Assembly: GCF_000006405.1 (NCBI RefSeq)
Contig: NW_003207237.1
Coordinates: forward strand, 68,071 to 132,070
Length of the DNA: 64,000 nt
Direction: 5' to 3'
Origin: Perkinsus marinus ATCC 50983
Lineage: Eukaryota; Perkinsozoa; Perkinsida; Perkinsidae
Shown here: positions 32,435-43,760 of the stretch, one piece after another
Layout of the letters: each line of letters begins with the position of its first letter
How positions within the stretch are numbered: position 1 is the stretch's first letter
Made by a program: the position numbers and the translations under genes
The notes under the pieces: generated by a model
Seen by the model: the letters and a program-made list of their open reading frames with translations, nothing else
What the model was told of the DNA's origin: nothing
The model's database searches: none

Positions 32435-34144
32435 CCGAAATATAAAAAACTACTCGACACCGCATATTGAATTCACTGAACACAGCACACGGAGAGACTA
32501 CGGGACAAAACGATAGTACCGAAACCGTAGGAGAGCATCGTGAACCAACAGCCCATGAAGTACAGGCTTGGGGTCTGTATGTGGGCATACGCCCTTGGCC
32601 ATTTACCACAGAAAGTCATCTGTACCATCACAAAGACAACTTCTGCTGATGCCTCCTCGATTCGAACTAAGGGGATAAGGGGCTTGATTAACTACTTCTA
32701 CCAGTGGGGCGATAGGCCTGGCCATTTGTGGCGCATGTTGTTTTAGACCACTGATAGCATACAATAAGTCTAGGGATCGCATAGTATAGGAGTGGCGAGA
32801 CAGCAGCTCGCCACATAGTAAGATGATTAGTTTTTAGAGGACTTCGAACCAGCAGTCCCAAAATGAGATACAACAACAACAGTGTAGTTTCCAGGCAAGT
32901 CCGACTATACCCAGCAGTGGAGGTACGCATATAGGAGGTTGACATAGCACCACCTCACACAGCCGAGTAGGTCTGCTCATATGACCACGTTTCCATCGAC
33001 ACAGCACAACGAGAGGTGGTAAGAGGAGAGACAATAACCCTGATGAGTGATGAAGGACGGCTTCCGGAAAAACATCACAACTGCCTGGTCACCAAAGGTG
33101 AGGATAGCGGACCATGCTGAATACTACACAGCTGGTTGATCTCTATTATGATGCCAACACTGTGAGATGTAGCATTTAGATACAACAATTGTAGGGGAAA
33201 CATAAGGGGTGACAAGCCAAGGCATCGCTTATCGTTGCATACACCATCACCGTCCTCCACAAGGGATAGCATAACAACAATATCAATGCACAGTTACAAA
33301 GAAAATAGTAGGTTCACAGAAGAATAGACAAACAAGTGGTAACGATATACGGATGACAAGATGATCAATGTTTCGCCCTACGGGAAAGGCTCCAAACCCA
33401 GCTCTCATACTGGCCTGCTTCCCACACAGCTGCGCTCACAAATCCATGAAGTATCAGGGAATAAGTCTAGGTATACAATGGGTGCCAAAACGACGCAGCT
33501 GAGATGAGATATGCGAAGACCAAAGAGCTAAAAGGCCACCATACTACAGGGCCATACCATAATACTTCTACTTTTGTACAAAAAAGCATAAGTCCAGACA
33601 CATATACTTTCTACCATAGACTACTACTATTTCAACTACCAAAAAGTCAACAAAAACTCCCTACAGTCTACAGACAAAACTGAGAGCACAGGAGAGCTCA
33701 TGTGACGTGATCCGAGGTTGAAACGCACAGCCGATGAGGGATACTCAGTAGACTGCCGCGTTTGAGGGTAAGTCGAATGATATACAGCAAGTATACACCA
33801 ATGGAAAACTAATCGTTAGTAAACCTGGGAAGAAGAATAGTAGACTACTACACCATAGTAGAAAGGAATAACCAGATGAGATGAAGTTGCACACTATAGC
33901 CTGACGACCAGGACGACACCTAAGCATCATAGTCAAAACCCGTAAGTAACCGGTCGCCGTAGCAGCCATGTGTGCAGCAAACAACAGCAGTAGTCAGCAA
34001 TGAAAGCAATTGCTGTGTTCGCTCTTGTAGGGACAAAACATCGACAAACTTATGAGAATCACGACTATCGAAACCATGTTGGAGTCTCGAATGTGAACAC
34101 GTCAACTCGGACGTGCATCTGCGAGACTCCCTAGGGACAAATAT
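32435..34144. other. Gene-poor spacer
   Basis: About 1.7 kb with only short, overlapping frames, none with domain signature or convincing splice joins. Composition becomes AC-rich after 33,300. Probably promoter of the zinc-finger gene plus 3' flank of the CCCH gene. Confidence 0.4.
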
Positions 34145-35299
34145 CTACATAGAGATCAAAAAGCTGTTATTATCACCACTCGTGATAGCAGCACAGCAAC
34201 CAGCCAAACATCTCTGGCATAACACATCACCAACATTCGAGACGGTATTCTGGCAACCAATACACTGAGGGAGCTCTCCAGGCGGGGCCGGTGAGGGAAA
34301 TGCGGCAACCGTCGGTGCACCTCGAACCATCTCAAAGGGTGACCTGGGAAAGTTCCTCTCAAGTTCAGCCTGCTCTTCCTCAGGATCCGAATCAATGATA
34401 TCGTGAGTCAAGGAAGAAGGCAACAAGTTAGCCGGCGAGGTCCCAAACTCGTCCGTCTCGCACAGTTCCTCTTCAACAGGGTCGGAAGCTTTACTCCAAT
34501 TGAAAGTGGCGGCGTGCTCAAAGCCATACGGAGATGACGCCAAGGTGTTAGAGCTGTGACTTCCCGTCATGCGGCTGTCAAACTGCGATACCTCGGAACG
34601 TGGACTACTCTCTGCAACGGACGAGACGGTTGAGTCCGACTTGGGCGGCGATCTCAACTCAGCCTCTCCATGAGCAAAGCTGAGAACAACAACACCGTTG
34701 AGACACCCCTATAGAAAGCCATAGTGCTTACCGGCATTTAGATCCATGACTACAGTGACCACTCAACCACCATATGCACATGACAGTTTTCTCAGTAGCC
34801 CTCAGTTCAGCAGCCGAATGAGCGTAGGTGCATGCAGCTCCTTTATTGCACTTACCTAAAATCAGATGCCTCAGTAGCTCCGACAGTGCCGCTGACATGA
34901 CAACTACCTTGCCTATACAGTCTGCACAAACTCGTCTTCTTAAGATTTGGTTGTTGTTGCAACTCCGAGGTGGAGTGAGCGAAGAAACACTTGGAACCAT
35001 AATGACAACGTCCTTCCAGATAGAGACTGCATACCTACAAAGAGGAACTCAATTTCCATATTCCCAAGTTCTTCCATAGATATTACCTTAGTCTTCAACA
35101 GGTGTTTGCTAAGGTCCACGGGACGCAACTTTTTATTGTCGTTTCCCTCTCCATGACCTCTTCCCTTATTGCTGCCATGAGCCGGAGATGGTCTGCTTGA
35201 CGGCTCTGTAGCTGATCTCCTCATCTGTGTAGCAGAAGGCGAGTTAAGATCAGAGCTCAGCTTACAGGGCGACTGTCCCAGAACAGACGATGACGACAT
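34145..35299 (-). CDS. CCCH zinc-finger protein
   Basis: Start ATG 35299 (MSSSSVLGQSPCKL). The N-terminal 70 residues are Ser/Gly-rich. CCCH fingers follow: KCNKGAACTYAHSAAELRAT shows the C-x5-C-x3-H half, and VMCIWWLSGHCSHGSKC continues, after an intron ending at 34,684, into RFAHGEAELRSPPK, giving C-x7-C-x5-C-x3-H. This closely spaced pair with FAHG.AELR linkers resembles RNA-binding CCCH proteins. The C-terminal part is long, Ser/Pro- and acid-rich, ending with paired Cys (QCIGCQN, LCQRCLAGCC) that could bind zinc. The first finger's N-terminal Cys lies across an intron whose position is not settled. Probable RNA-binding regulator. Confidence 0.75.
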
Positions 35300-35716
35300 T
35301 ATTTGATAATCACACTACTGTTAATGATCGTTGACAACGATGTAATTCTCGCGATTTCCAACCATGATAGCGCACAGTTTTCACACCACATAGTACTACA
35401 GGAAGGGACATACGACACAACGACTGAGCTCCAGTAAATTGAGCATCTACAGAGCTTAACCACTTTCGCAAGGATTCTCCATACTCTCAAGGTATCTATC
35501 AGATATCCCTTCTCGTTGTAATCAGCTTAAAAAGATCGACTGGTCTCTGATATAGCTAACGCAACCTGCACGCCACAAAGCATCGCTCCGCTCACAAAAA
35601 AAGCGCACGCCCGAATTAACTAACTAGACACGCCCTCATCAACCGAAGAGGTAACGATGAAACAAGTAACTGACGTGGTTTGAGTAGCAAAGCATATAGG
35701 CGTATGCTGGTTTTAT
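35300..35716. other. Intergenic, no gene seen
   Basis: Spacer between the CCCH gene and DDX56, both on the minus strand; no recognisable element. Confidence 0.4.
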
Positions 35717-38195
35717 TCAACTCCTCCCTCCTAGTTGGAACTTCTTCCGGCGCTTCTTCATAGCCAAGGAATTGACCTTAGGTTGACCAGCACGGTCACT
35801 GTGACCACCAACATGCTTGCGATGACGGATCTTCCACAGCTTACGACCAGAAATAGGCGCCAACGATTCAACGTTCACACCAACTGAAACACATAACGCA
35901 CGTATACCACACCGGGACGAACTAGAAGCGAACCCACCATTAGAAGGCTCCTTCCGTAGCATCCGATCTCGCATGCTTCCTGTTAACAGACGTTTCCTGG
36001 TCGACTCAAAGGTCTTCAACGGATCGGATGATAACTTTCGCTTCATACCTATTGGAACCATCTCACCTCCAGTTCCCCCCTCAGAGCTTACCTTTCCCCT
36101 TCTTCCCATCTGTGCTATTCCCCTTGCCCAGAGCCGCCAACTTCACTGGATTGGACCCATCACCGTCCTCATCTAAAGAGTTGAGAAAACTCTGCGGTAC
36201 GAGGTACTCAGGGAGGTCCTTCAAACTCTTCTTGATAGTCGACCCAGCAACCTGCACGCAGACACAATCACCAAATGAACACATTCATAAATCTGCATTA
36301 AGAAATTGATTCCACCAAAATGATACCGATAGTGACGCCTTCCCAGACCCCCTTATACCTTCGCATTGTTCTGCCTCAAACTCTTCCGAAGTGCCTTGGC
36401 ATCCTCAGTATTCTCCTGCAGCTGTTGCTTCATCTTATCCGAGTGCAGTACCTCTCTCATGAGCTCTGATTGGCGCAGGGCAGCAACCGCCTGAAAGCAC
36501 TCAGTAACAACCCCATCCTATGCTGGCGTCACGACCTTCTTCGTGATCGAATGCGACACGTCCTCGACGCGATACTTCAAGCTGTTCAGTTCCGAAATGT
36601 CCAACGGTAGTGCCTCNNNNNNNNNNNNNNNNNNNNNNNNNNNNNNNNNNNNNNNNNNNNNNNNNNNNNNNNNNNNNNNNNNNNNNNNNNNNNNNNNNNN
36701 NNNNNNNNNNNNNNNNGATACAGCACGCTAACTCGACACAGAAACATATACTATTCACGGTAGCTCACCTCTAGCCGTTCTACCAACGCGATGAACATAC
36801 TCTCGAGCGGTGTCGGGCATATCAGCATTGAGAACAGCCTTCACGTCAACGAAGTCAAGCCCTCTGCAAAGCAGCACAGTTCCTTCCCCCAACTGTCAGT
36901 TCCCTCACAACCCTCACCTGTGTATAGCTTGCTCCTCGGCGCCCGATCCCGAAACGGCCTGGTTTGTTGCAATGAGAACGTCAATCGCGTTCATGTTGAA
37001 GGACTCGATGATTTGGTTTCGACTCAAGAAGGGCAACTCGTAGTTCAGCACGGCAACACTTCCCATTGAGAACTTATCCAACAGCAGCTTGTAGCGATAA
37101 GCACTGTCGATATCCTTGGCGAATATGAGCGTCTTGCCCACCAGAAGCTTCAATTTTAACAGCCCATAAACAACAAGGTACTTCTCGTCGGGTCTAAGGG
37201 GAAGGTAGAACTGCTTCAAATGGCCCTCGCCAGCAGCAGCGCCGCTCTCAGCCTCCTCTAACTTGACTATAACCGGCTTGTGCAAGCAAAGGCCCTTTAG
37301 GGTCTCCACATCATCGTTTAGGGTGGCACTTAGTAACATACATTGGTAACGATCGAGGTATCCCAACACGCCTTTGATGTCTTCTTCGTACCCATAGGAC
37401 AGCATAAGGTCAGCTTCGTCGATCACAAGATGTTTGATCGTTGGACCAAGGTCCTTCCGAGACTTCAACACAGAGAGGCAAGCAGCAGGAGTGCACACCA
37501 AAATGGTAGGCAGGGCCTTTCGATAAGGATGCGTCGTAGTGTGCATATCACATGAGATAACGTCGAAGGCGTAGTGCAAGAGCGAGTTCACGACTTGATT
37601 CACCTGCAAGGACACTCCATAGAGTCGGCACTACTGCGATGAGAGCTCTACCTGCACACAGAGTTCCTTGGTAGGTACCAATACGAAGGCCGTCAGTGGG
37701 TGCCGGGATCCACTCTTGGGCGCTGTAGCGAGAAGCTGCTGTAGTAAAGGCACTACGTAGGCTATAGTTTTACCGCACCTACATCACAATTCGCGCCCAA
37801 TCACAACAAAAATAGAGATGCCGACGAGGACCCAGAAGTACTACCCGGTTCTAGCCTTGACTAAGACGTCTTTACTTTCCAGCACGGGAGGGATGGCTCT
37901 CGACTGCACGAGCGCCGGCCTCTCGAACTGTAGCTTATTCAAAGCCTTCGATATGCGACGATCTGCCCAACAAAAGCCGATACCACACCTTCCGAAATCT
38001 CTAGTCATGCGAATGGCAAGGGGGCATCACATTAGAATATTTAGACGGCCCTGCGAACCCCGTACTACCTATACCATGCTTCTCGCAGAAGTCACTCCAG
38101 TTTATAGAGTAGTCTAAGACCGCATAAGAGAGCTCCCCTTGCGGCTGCTCCTCTACCTGCGGTGGTTCAGAACCGCCTTCGGTTTCCATTGACAT
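35717..38195 (-). CDS. DDX56: DEAD-box RNA helicase DDX56/Dbp9 (contains assembly gap)
   Basis: Nucleolar helicase for large-subunit ribosome assembly. Start near ATG 38195 ([13 protein letters not shown]). Going downstream on the minus strand: phosphate-loop region near 37,770 (VKARTG join), [32 protein letters not shown] (motif II, DEAD), LLSATLNDD (motif III), [10 protein letters not shown] and the family-typical [18 protein letters not shown], then motif V ([16 protein letters not shown]) and motif VI ([10 protein letters not shown]) immediately before the gap. After the gap: [20 protein letters not shown], a basic helix and the Dbp9-type C-terminus ([37 protein letters not shown]). The 100-N gap at 36617-36716 hides part of the region after motif VI. 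Confidence 0.88.
36617..36716. other. Assembly gap, exactly 100 N
   Basis: A run of 100 N, a conventional length for a scaffold gap of unknown size. It interrupts the DDX56 gene between motif VI and the linker, so the true distance is unknown. Translations running through it are meaningless. Confidence 0.99.
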
Positions 38196-38475
38196 GAAGG
38201 AGGAGTCTGCGAGAGTGCTGATGGGAAAGGCTTGAAAGAACGAGGCGCACGCGATGGAAAAAGGCGGAGCGAAGCAAGTTTTTTGTGTCACTTTGAAATG
38301 CTCTTCGTGGCTTGATCCATTTAACCTTCAATTGAATGCGATGCACTTTCACGGAGTCTTCACTGATATTAGACGAATTGTTCTCGAAAAAAATTTTCCC
38401 GTACTTGTGCGAATCGAACTAACAAGGCGAATTTCGCAGAAAGACTAGAGTCTAGTTCGAAAATCCGATCGAGCA

Positions 38476-39870
38476 TTGATGATGCCACTAAGCATTCGTG
38501 TATTTCTTCGAATAGTTTACGTAGGAATGAATCTCTCCACGACTCTGGACAGAGCATCGTTATGGCGCATAGATACGCTTCAAAGGGTGATGCCCTTTAT
38601 CGAGAGGGATATCCCTTTGGTCCCGGAAGCTCTGCAACACATTGCATCAGAATTACGGTCTACCTGTGAGCGCAGGGCTGTTATATTGTATAGAGCCCTG
38701 AGTTGGCTCCTACCCCCCTTCTTATTCGTCCTCTACTGGTTCGCCAACTGCGATAAGAGTGTGTTCGTCCTTATATTCGTTCGCCCTATTGTCGATGGGT
38801 GGCTTGCACCATACATAGGCACCAAGCCTAAGAGGCTGGGTGACTCTGCTTTAACTGCACAAGAACTTGTAATCTTCGGCATTGGCCTACACGTTATCCA
38901 GCTTATTTATCTATACCATACTGTATCGATTTTGAGTAGCCCGTACGGCTTCTGTAGTAATATTTTCCTCTTCCTCGTCACAGGATTCACTAGCTACTCT
39001 TATTGGGTCACCATCGTACTATGTATCCTCAAGAATGCCATAATCTCGATCATATCAATTACTCAGTTGCCTGTTCTCGACACCATCCATCAGGAATACA
39101 TATCGGCGTATTGGTGTAGCTGTGCTATCGTATTAGCAGTGCTCACCCCGGTCCATCTGGAGACTATCGCAAGGATTGTGGCGGAGCGGGAGGCCGACAG
39201 TTACAAGTCCCACATGCACGATTTGCTACGGGCGAGCTTTGATGCTACTATTTGGGTTGACAACGACTTGCGTGTTGTTGGTGATTCTGACCCCAGACTG
39301 GACTACGTTTTCCTCACACCGATGTGTGGTAATTCCCTGCTGGACTTTGTGGAGGACGAGACTGAGCGTGAACGGTTCGAGGCCTATGCGGCTAAGTCGA
39401 TGGCATCGAGATCGACAACACTGTTTCATGCGACTTTCCGTACGGCAGCTGAGGAGGGGTGTCGGAATTTCGATGCGGACGTGTATATGACTTCTAAGTA
39501 CTCGTTGTGGCTACAAGCTGGCCAACAGCATTTGATTGGTCTTCGCCTCCGAGATAATCGATCAGAACCAGGGTCGCCGAAGCAAGCTAGTGCCGCCCAT
39601 TTCCTCGATGGCTTATCGGTGCAATGGGAGTGTTCGGAGTGTCGCTGTGTTAACTTCGACAAGGCTGATACGTGCATATTGTGTGAACGATCGCGAGATC
39701 AGTTGTTGGGCCTCGTAGACAGATGTAGCTCTACAGTGGGTCGGAGTCGGCATCCTGCTAGTTCTACTAGGAGCTTCATTTTTGACACTATCTATGAAGA
39801 TGAGGAAAGTGAGGAGTGTGGTGGTGAAGGTGCTTTGGTTAATGGTCCGGAGGAGTTGAAGGGAACTTGA
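38476..39870 (+). CDS. Multi-pass membrane protein with PAS domain and RanBP2 zinc finger
   Basis: A single 464-codon frame. Residues about 70-235 hold about six membrane segments (WLLPPFLFVLYWFA; IFGIGLHVIQLIYLY; NIFLFLVTGFTSYSYWVTIV). Residues about 250-350 form a PAS-like domain (LLRASFDATIWVDNDLRVVG ... GNSLLDFVEDETERERF), typical of the N-cap and fold around small-ligand or redox sensing. Residues 384-403 are a RanBP2-type zinc finger (WECSECRCVNF, ending TCILC; W-x-C-x2-C...N...C-x2-C), which binds RNA or ubiquitin in other proteins. The acidic tail ends EEYG-like, without kinase or cyclase domain. Membrane sensor by architecture; signalling output unknown. Confidence 0.78.
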   Translation: MMMPLSIRVFLRIVYVGMNLSTTLDRASLWRIDTLQRVMPFIERDIPLVPEALQHIASELRSTCERRAVILYRALSWLLPPFLFVLYWFANCDKSVFVLIFVRPIVDGWLAPYIGTKPKRLGDSALTAQELVIFGIGLHVIQLIYLYHTVSILSSPYGFCSNIFLFLVTGFTSYSYWVTIVLCILKNAIISIISITQLPVLDTIHQEYISAYWCSCAIVLAVLTPVHLETIARIVAEREADSYKSHMHDLLRASFDATIWVDNDLRVVGDSDPRLDYVFLTPMCGNSLLDFVEDETERERFEAYAAKSMASRSTTLFHATFRTAAEEGCRNFDADVYMTSKYSLWLQAGQQHLIGLRLRDNRSEPGSPKQASAAHFLDGLSVQWECSECRCVNFDKADTCILCERSRDQLLGLVDRCSSTVGRSRHPASSTRSFIFDTIYEDEESEECGGEGALVNGPEELKGT

Positions 39871-40016
39871 CTAGGGCAACAATAATGTCAATTTCCTCAA
39901 GTATAGTTCTCTGTACAGTTACGTAATATTCGGGCAATTTGAAGCGTTCCTATGTCGAGTTGAGTGGTTGCGTATAATAATTTTTTCCTTTGCAGTTTTA
40001 TTCGATCGTTCTTTAG

Positions 40017-43000
40017 ATGCCTGAGATGGGCTCATGTAAAGAGCCGAAGTATCAGGCGTGGCTAAAGCGGTTAATTCCGAAGTGTTTACGCCACAATCAG
40101 GAGGATGGAGTGCCGCGGGATGCCCAGCTTATATGTGCGGTTAATGTACCTAAACTGTGCAGTAAATGTGTCCAAGGCTGGTCCAACTCTATTATGACCA
40201 GCAAATATACTATTCTTACGTTTCTGCCGAAGAACTTGTGGTACCAGTTCCACGTCTTCTCCAACGTCTATTTCCTGTGCATGGCAATGTTGCAGCTAGT
40301 CCCGGCGATCTCTGATTCCAACGGCAAGCCGACTATGCTCACACCTCTAGCATTGGTGTTGGGTGTAACGGCTTTGAAGGATGCTATTGAGGACTATCGG
40401 AGGCATAGGTCCGATGCTGTTGAGAATTCGAGAGTGACGGTAAGGTTGAATGCTGCTACTGGAGAGTTGGAGAAAGTGCCGTGGTCAAGTTTGGTGGTTG
40501 GTAATGTGATCAGGCTCCGGAAGGGTGATGGAGCTCCTGCTGATATAGTCTTGCTATCAAGCTCTGATGGTACTGGCACTGTGTATGTCGAAACCAAGGA
40601 CCTCGATGGTGAGACTAACCTCAAGGCTAAGGTCTGTCTTGAGGAAACGCAGTTGTTGGATGTTCGGAAGATGAATGCAGCGTCATCAGACCGCGTTGAC
40701 GATCATCTCTGTGTTCGTATCACCTACGAACAGCCGACTGCGTCGCTCTATTCTTTCACTGGGTCGATCGTCCTCAATAATGCGGCACCCTTGGCACTTT
40801 CGGCAGACCAACTGGTTCTTCGTGGGTCGAGTATTAGGACGACGAAGTATGCCTGGGGGGTTGTAGTATACACCGGTCACAACACTAGGTTGATGGTGAA
40901 CTCTGCGGCCTCCGCCTCAGGAAGGTATAAAATGTCGAAGCTGATGAAGATGTATAATACGCATATTTTGCAGCTGTTCGCACTGCAAATGTTCTTCTGT
41001 GTGATATCAGCGGTCTCCTATGCTCTATGGAGTAATCTCTGGCAGGATAACTGGTATTTGGAACGCCCAGAAGAAACTATTGGGTCGAAGATTCGTGAGG
41101 TGATTGAAGTCTTTGGTCGGCTCGTACTTCAATTTACTCTCTTCGTCCCCATATCTCTGCTGACCACTCTGGAGATCGTTAAGATCGTGCAGGGTTATAT
41201 CATTTCTCGAGATAGACAGATGGTTTATGGCGATGTGAAGGCGTCAACCAACTCTGCTGGAACGGCTGACGATCTGGGTTGCGTCACCCATGTGTTTTCG
41301 GACAAGACCGGCACGCTTACTGAGAACTGCATGCTCATCAATACGATCGGCATCATGGGTGACTTGAATCGTCAGTATGGTCCGAATCCCTATCCTTTGC
41401 GACCTTCTGATACACACGTTAGCCACAGCTTCCCCTCAAGGGGCATCAAGGCTGTGTCGGCTGGTAAAGATGAGGCTAATCTGAGGCGGTCTCTACTCGT
41501 TCTGGGGCTCTGTCATTCTGTACTTCGGCAGCAACGGGACGATTCCGAATCGGAGGCTGATACCCGTCAGAGCTTTGTGGGAGCGGGTAAGCTTGATACT
41601 GTGTCCTTGACTGACACTACTGGTGGCTCTTCCTCGAGTTGCTGTGGAGGGGCGATAGATGATCCCAAGCCTGGTGATGATAGCGAGGATCTTTATGATG
41701 CATCGTCTCCGGATGAGATGGCGCTGGTGGCAGCAGCACGCGAACTCGGCTTCGAGTTTTGGGGGAGACCAAGTGCCCATAAAGTTGTCATGAAGGTTAC
41801 GGACGATTGGGCTAAGAACCTCATTGGTCGTGACGGTGGTGCTACTGTTGACACTGACTTTATTACTTATGATGTTCTGGAGGTCCTCGAGTTCGACAAT
41901 GTACGCAAGCGCATGAGTGTCATGGTGCGCAGTCCTACTACTGGCAAGGTCATGCTCCTCGTGAAGGGAGCTGACTCTACTATGTTGGAGGTTGCTACTC
42001 CTGAGACTGATTCTAATGGTTTAACTGCTTATCTTTTGGGCCTTGCTACTCAGGGTCTTCGGACTCTGGTTTTGGGCATTCGCGACTTGACTGATTTCCC
42101 CCTTGATAGTTGGCGCGAACGCTACGGTAAGGCGCGTGCAACGGGAGATGCGGATGCTCTCGAGGAGCTGATCGCCGATGCTGAGATGGGCATCACTATT
42201 GTTGGTGCTACTGGTATTGAAGATAAACTACAGGATCATGTTCCTGAGACTATTTCCGATATCCGTGCTGCTGGTGTGAACATGTGGATCCTCACTGGTG
42301 ACAAGGTGGAGACCGCCATCAACATTGGACGGTCAAGCAATCTGATAGCGCACGATGGGGAGAACTTTGTGATCCAGGACCCCGACATGGACGAGAAGGA
42401 CATTCTGGAGAAGCTTCAGGACATCTCTGATAGAGGAGCACCCCCTCGGACGGTGTCACTGACTATTTTGGGCGATTGTCTCACGACGATCCTCAAGGAT
42501 GATGATCTCCGTGAGCAGTTCTTCTCGGTTGGTTTGACCAAGTGTGGCACAGTTATTGCTTGTCGAGTCTCTCCGGCCCAGAAGGCGGATGTGGTGGCGT
42601 GGGCCCAGAAGTACCACAAGAGTGGTACGATGCTTGCTATTGGTGATGGTGCCAACGATGTGGGAATGATCGTCACTGCCGACGTTGGTGTCGGAGTTTC
42701 CGGTCGAGAGGGAGCTCAAGCGGTTAGAGCCGCAGATTTTGCAATACCGAGATTCTGTCACTTGCAAAGGCTTCTTTTTGTCCATGGTAGAGAGACTATT
42801 AGAAAGAATACTCTCTTTATATACTACACTGTGTTCAAGAATGTCGCCTTTGGCATCCTGGCAATGCTGTTCGGACCTTTCTGCATGTTCTCGGGCTCCA
42901 TTATATATGATCCTTTCTTCAAGGCGTGGTACAACACATTCTTCACGCTGCTACCGGTCATGGCATATGCTGTATTTGATAGGGATTTGCCCTACAATAT

Positions 43001-43760
43001 TATGGCTAGGTGCTCATTCCTGTACAAGTGGCCTCGGCCATTGTTCTCGAAGCAAGTCCTGGCCAATTGGTTCTGGCATGCGTTTTATGTTGGCGGTGCC
43101 TGTTTGATAGTATGTACGTGCTTCTCTAGTGTATTCATAAGGAATCACACTGGTATGGTTGTGACGACACTGCCCGAACTATCGGTACTTATAATGGTGC
43201 TCCTCATCCCTTTGATGAATCTCATGATCTATCGTTGGATCAACTCCTTCCACTGGTTCACGACACACTTTTTGTATAATATCTGTACTGTTCTGTTCGT
43301 CGTGGCCTTGTTCATTCTCTATCGCTCCTTCCTTTGGGACATCCTCTTTAGTCCCATGGGAGTTGCTATATGCCTGATGGGGTGGGCGACCGCTGTTTTA
43401 CCACTGGTGTTCTATCATACATATATGTCACTCTTCAAACCCGACAATGCTAGGATTGTTAAGGAGAGGCTTCACATGGGCGTGCATGATCTGGTTATCG
43501 GTAAGGGCGGTCCAGAGGTCGGTGGTGCAGCGGAAGTTCTGGTACCGAATCTTACGGCGATTGAGCACACGACAACGTTGGCTTCGAATGAGGTTCCTCA
43601 AGAGGGTGTTCCTCGAGTCCTGCGGGATCGTGTTAACTCTACTGGTTACGCCTTCAGTGAGTCTGAGAACCAAGACAGAATTGGTTTGTACTCCCGAAGC
43701 AAAGTTCTGCAGCCGCTATCGTCGAAACTCACTATTCTGAGAGAGAAATCTCCATGGTAG
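40017..43760 (+). CDS. P4-type ATPase (phospholipid flippase)
   Basis: P4-ATPases move phospholipids from the outer to the cytosolic leaflet. One uninterrupted 1,247-codon frame, normal family length. The N-terminus carries the P4 signature SIMTSKYTILTFLPKNLWYQ. The actuator loop has DGETN (Asp197), the phosphorylation motif DKTGTLT starts at Asp429, nucleotide-binding blocks include SPDEMALVAAARELGF, and the hinge motifs TGDK (760-763) and GDGANDVGMI (876-885) are intact. Membrane segment 4 has PISLLTTLEI, as in P4 rather than ion-pumping ATPases. About ten membrane helices and a cytosolic C-tail complete it. All catalytic residues look functional. A Cdc50-type beta subunit would be expected elsewhere. 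It has no introns. Confidence 0.95.
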   Translation: MPEMGSCKEPKYQAWLKRLIPKCLRHNQEDGVPRDAQLICAVNVPKLCSKCVQGWSNSIMTSKYTILTFLPKNLWYQFHVFSNVYFLCMAMLQLVPAISDSNGKPTMLTPLALVLGVTALKDAIEDYRRHRSDAVENSRVTVRLNAATGELEKVPWSSLVVGNVIRLRKGDGAPADIVLLSSSDGTGTVYVETKDLDGETNLKAKVCLEETQLLDVRKMNAASSDRVDDHLCVRITYEQPTASLYSFTGSIVLNNAAPLALSADQLVLRGSSIRTTKYAWGVVVYTGHNTRLMVNSAASASGRYKMSKLMKMYNTHILQLFALQMFFCVISAVSYALWSNLWQDNWYLERPEETIGSKIREVIEVFGRLVLQFTLFVPISLLTTLEIVKIVQGYIISRDRQMVYGDVKASTNSAGTADDLGCVTHVFSDKTGTLTENCMLINTIGIMGDLNRQYGPNPYPLRPSDTHVSHSFPSRGIKAVSAGKDEANLRRSLLVLGLCHSVLRQQRDDSESEADTRQSFVGAGKLDTVSLTDTTGGSSSSCCGGAIDDPKPGDDSEDLYDASSPDEMALVAAARELGFEFWGRPSAHKVVMKVTDDWAKNLIGRDGGATVDTDFITYDVLEVLEFDNVRKRMSVMVRSPTTGKVMLLVKGADSTMLEVATPETDSNGLTAYLLGLATQGLRTLVLGIRDLTDFPLDSWRERYGKARATGDADALEELIADAEMGITIVGATGIEDKLQDHVPETISDIRAAGVNMWILTGDKVETAINIGRSSNLIAHDGENFVIQDPDMDEKDILEKLQDISDRGAPPRTVSLTILGDCLTTILKDDDLREQFFSVGLTKCGTVIACRVSPAQKADVVAWAQKYHKSGTMLAIGDGANDVGMIVTADVGVGVSGREGAQAVRAADFAIPRFCHLQRLLFVHGRETIRKNTLFIYYTVFKNVAFGILAMLFGPFCMFSGSIIYDPFFKAWYNTFFTLLPVMAYAVFDRDLPYNIMARCSFLYKWPRPLFSKQVLANWFWHAFYVGGACLIVCTCFSSVFIRNHTGMVVTTLPELSVLIMVLLIPLMNLMIYRWINSFHWFTTHFLYNICTVLFVVALFILYRSFLWDILFSPMGVAICLMGWATAVLPLVFYHTYMSLFKPDNARIVKERLHMGVHDLVIGKGGPEVGGAAEVLVPNLTAIEHTTTLASNEVPQEGVPRVLRDRVNSTGYAFSESENQDRIGLYSRSKVLQPLSSKLTILREKSPW

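Noticed and set aside
36501-36758. Open frames spanning the N run on both strands
   Set aside because: They exist only because N codons are not stops; the region belongs to the DDX56 gene and the gap length is arbitrary.
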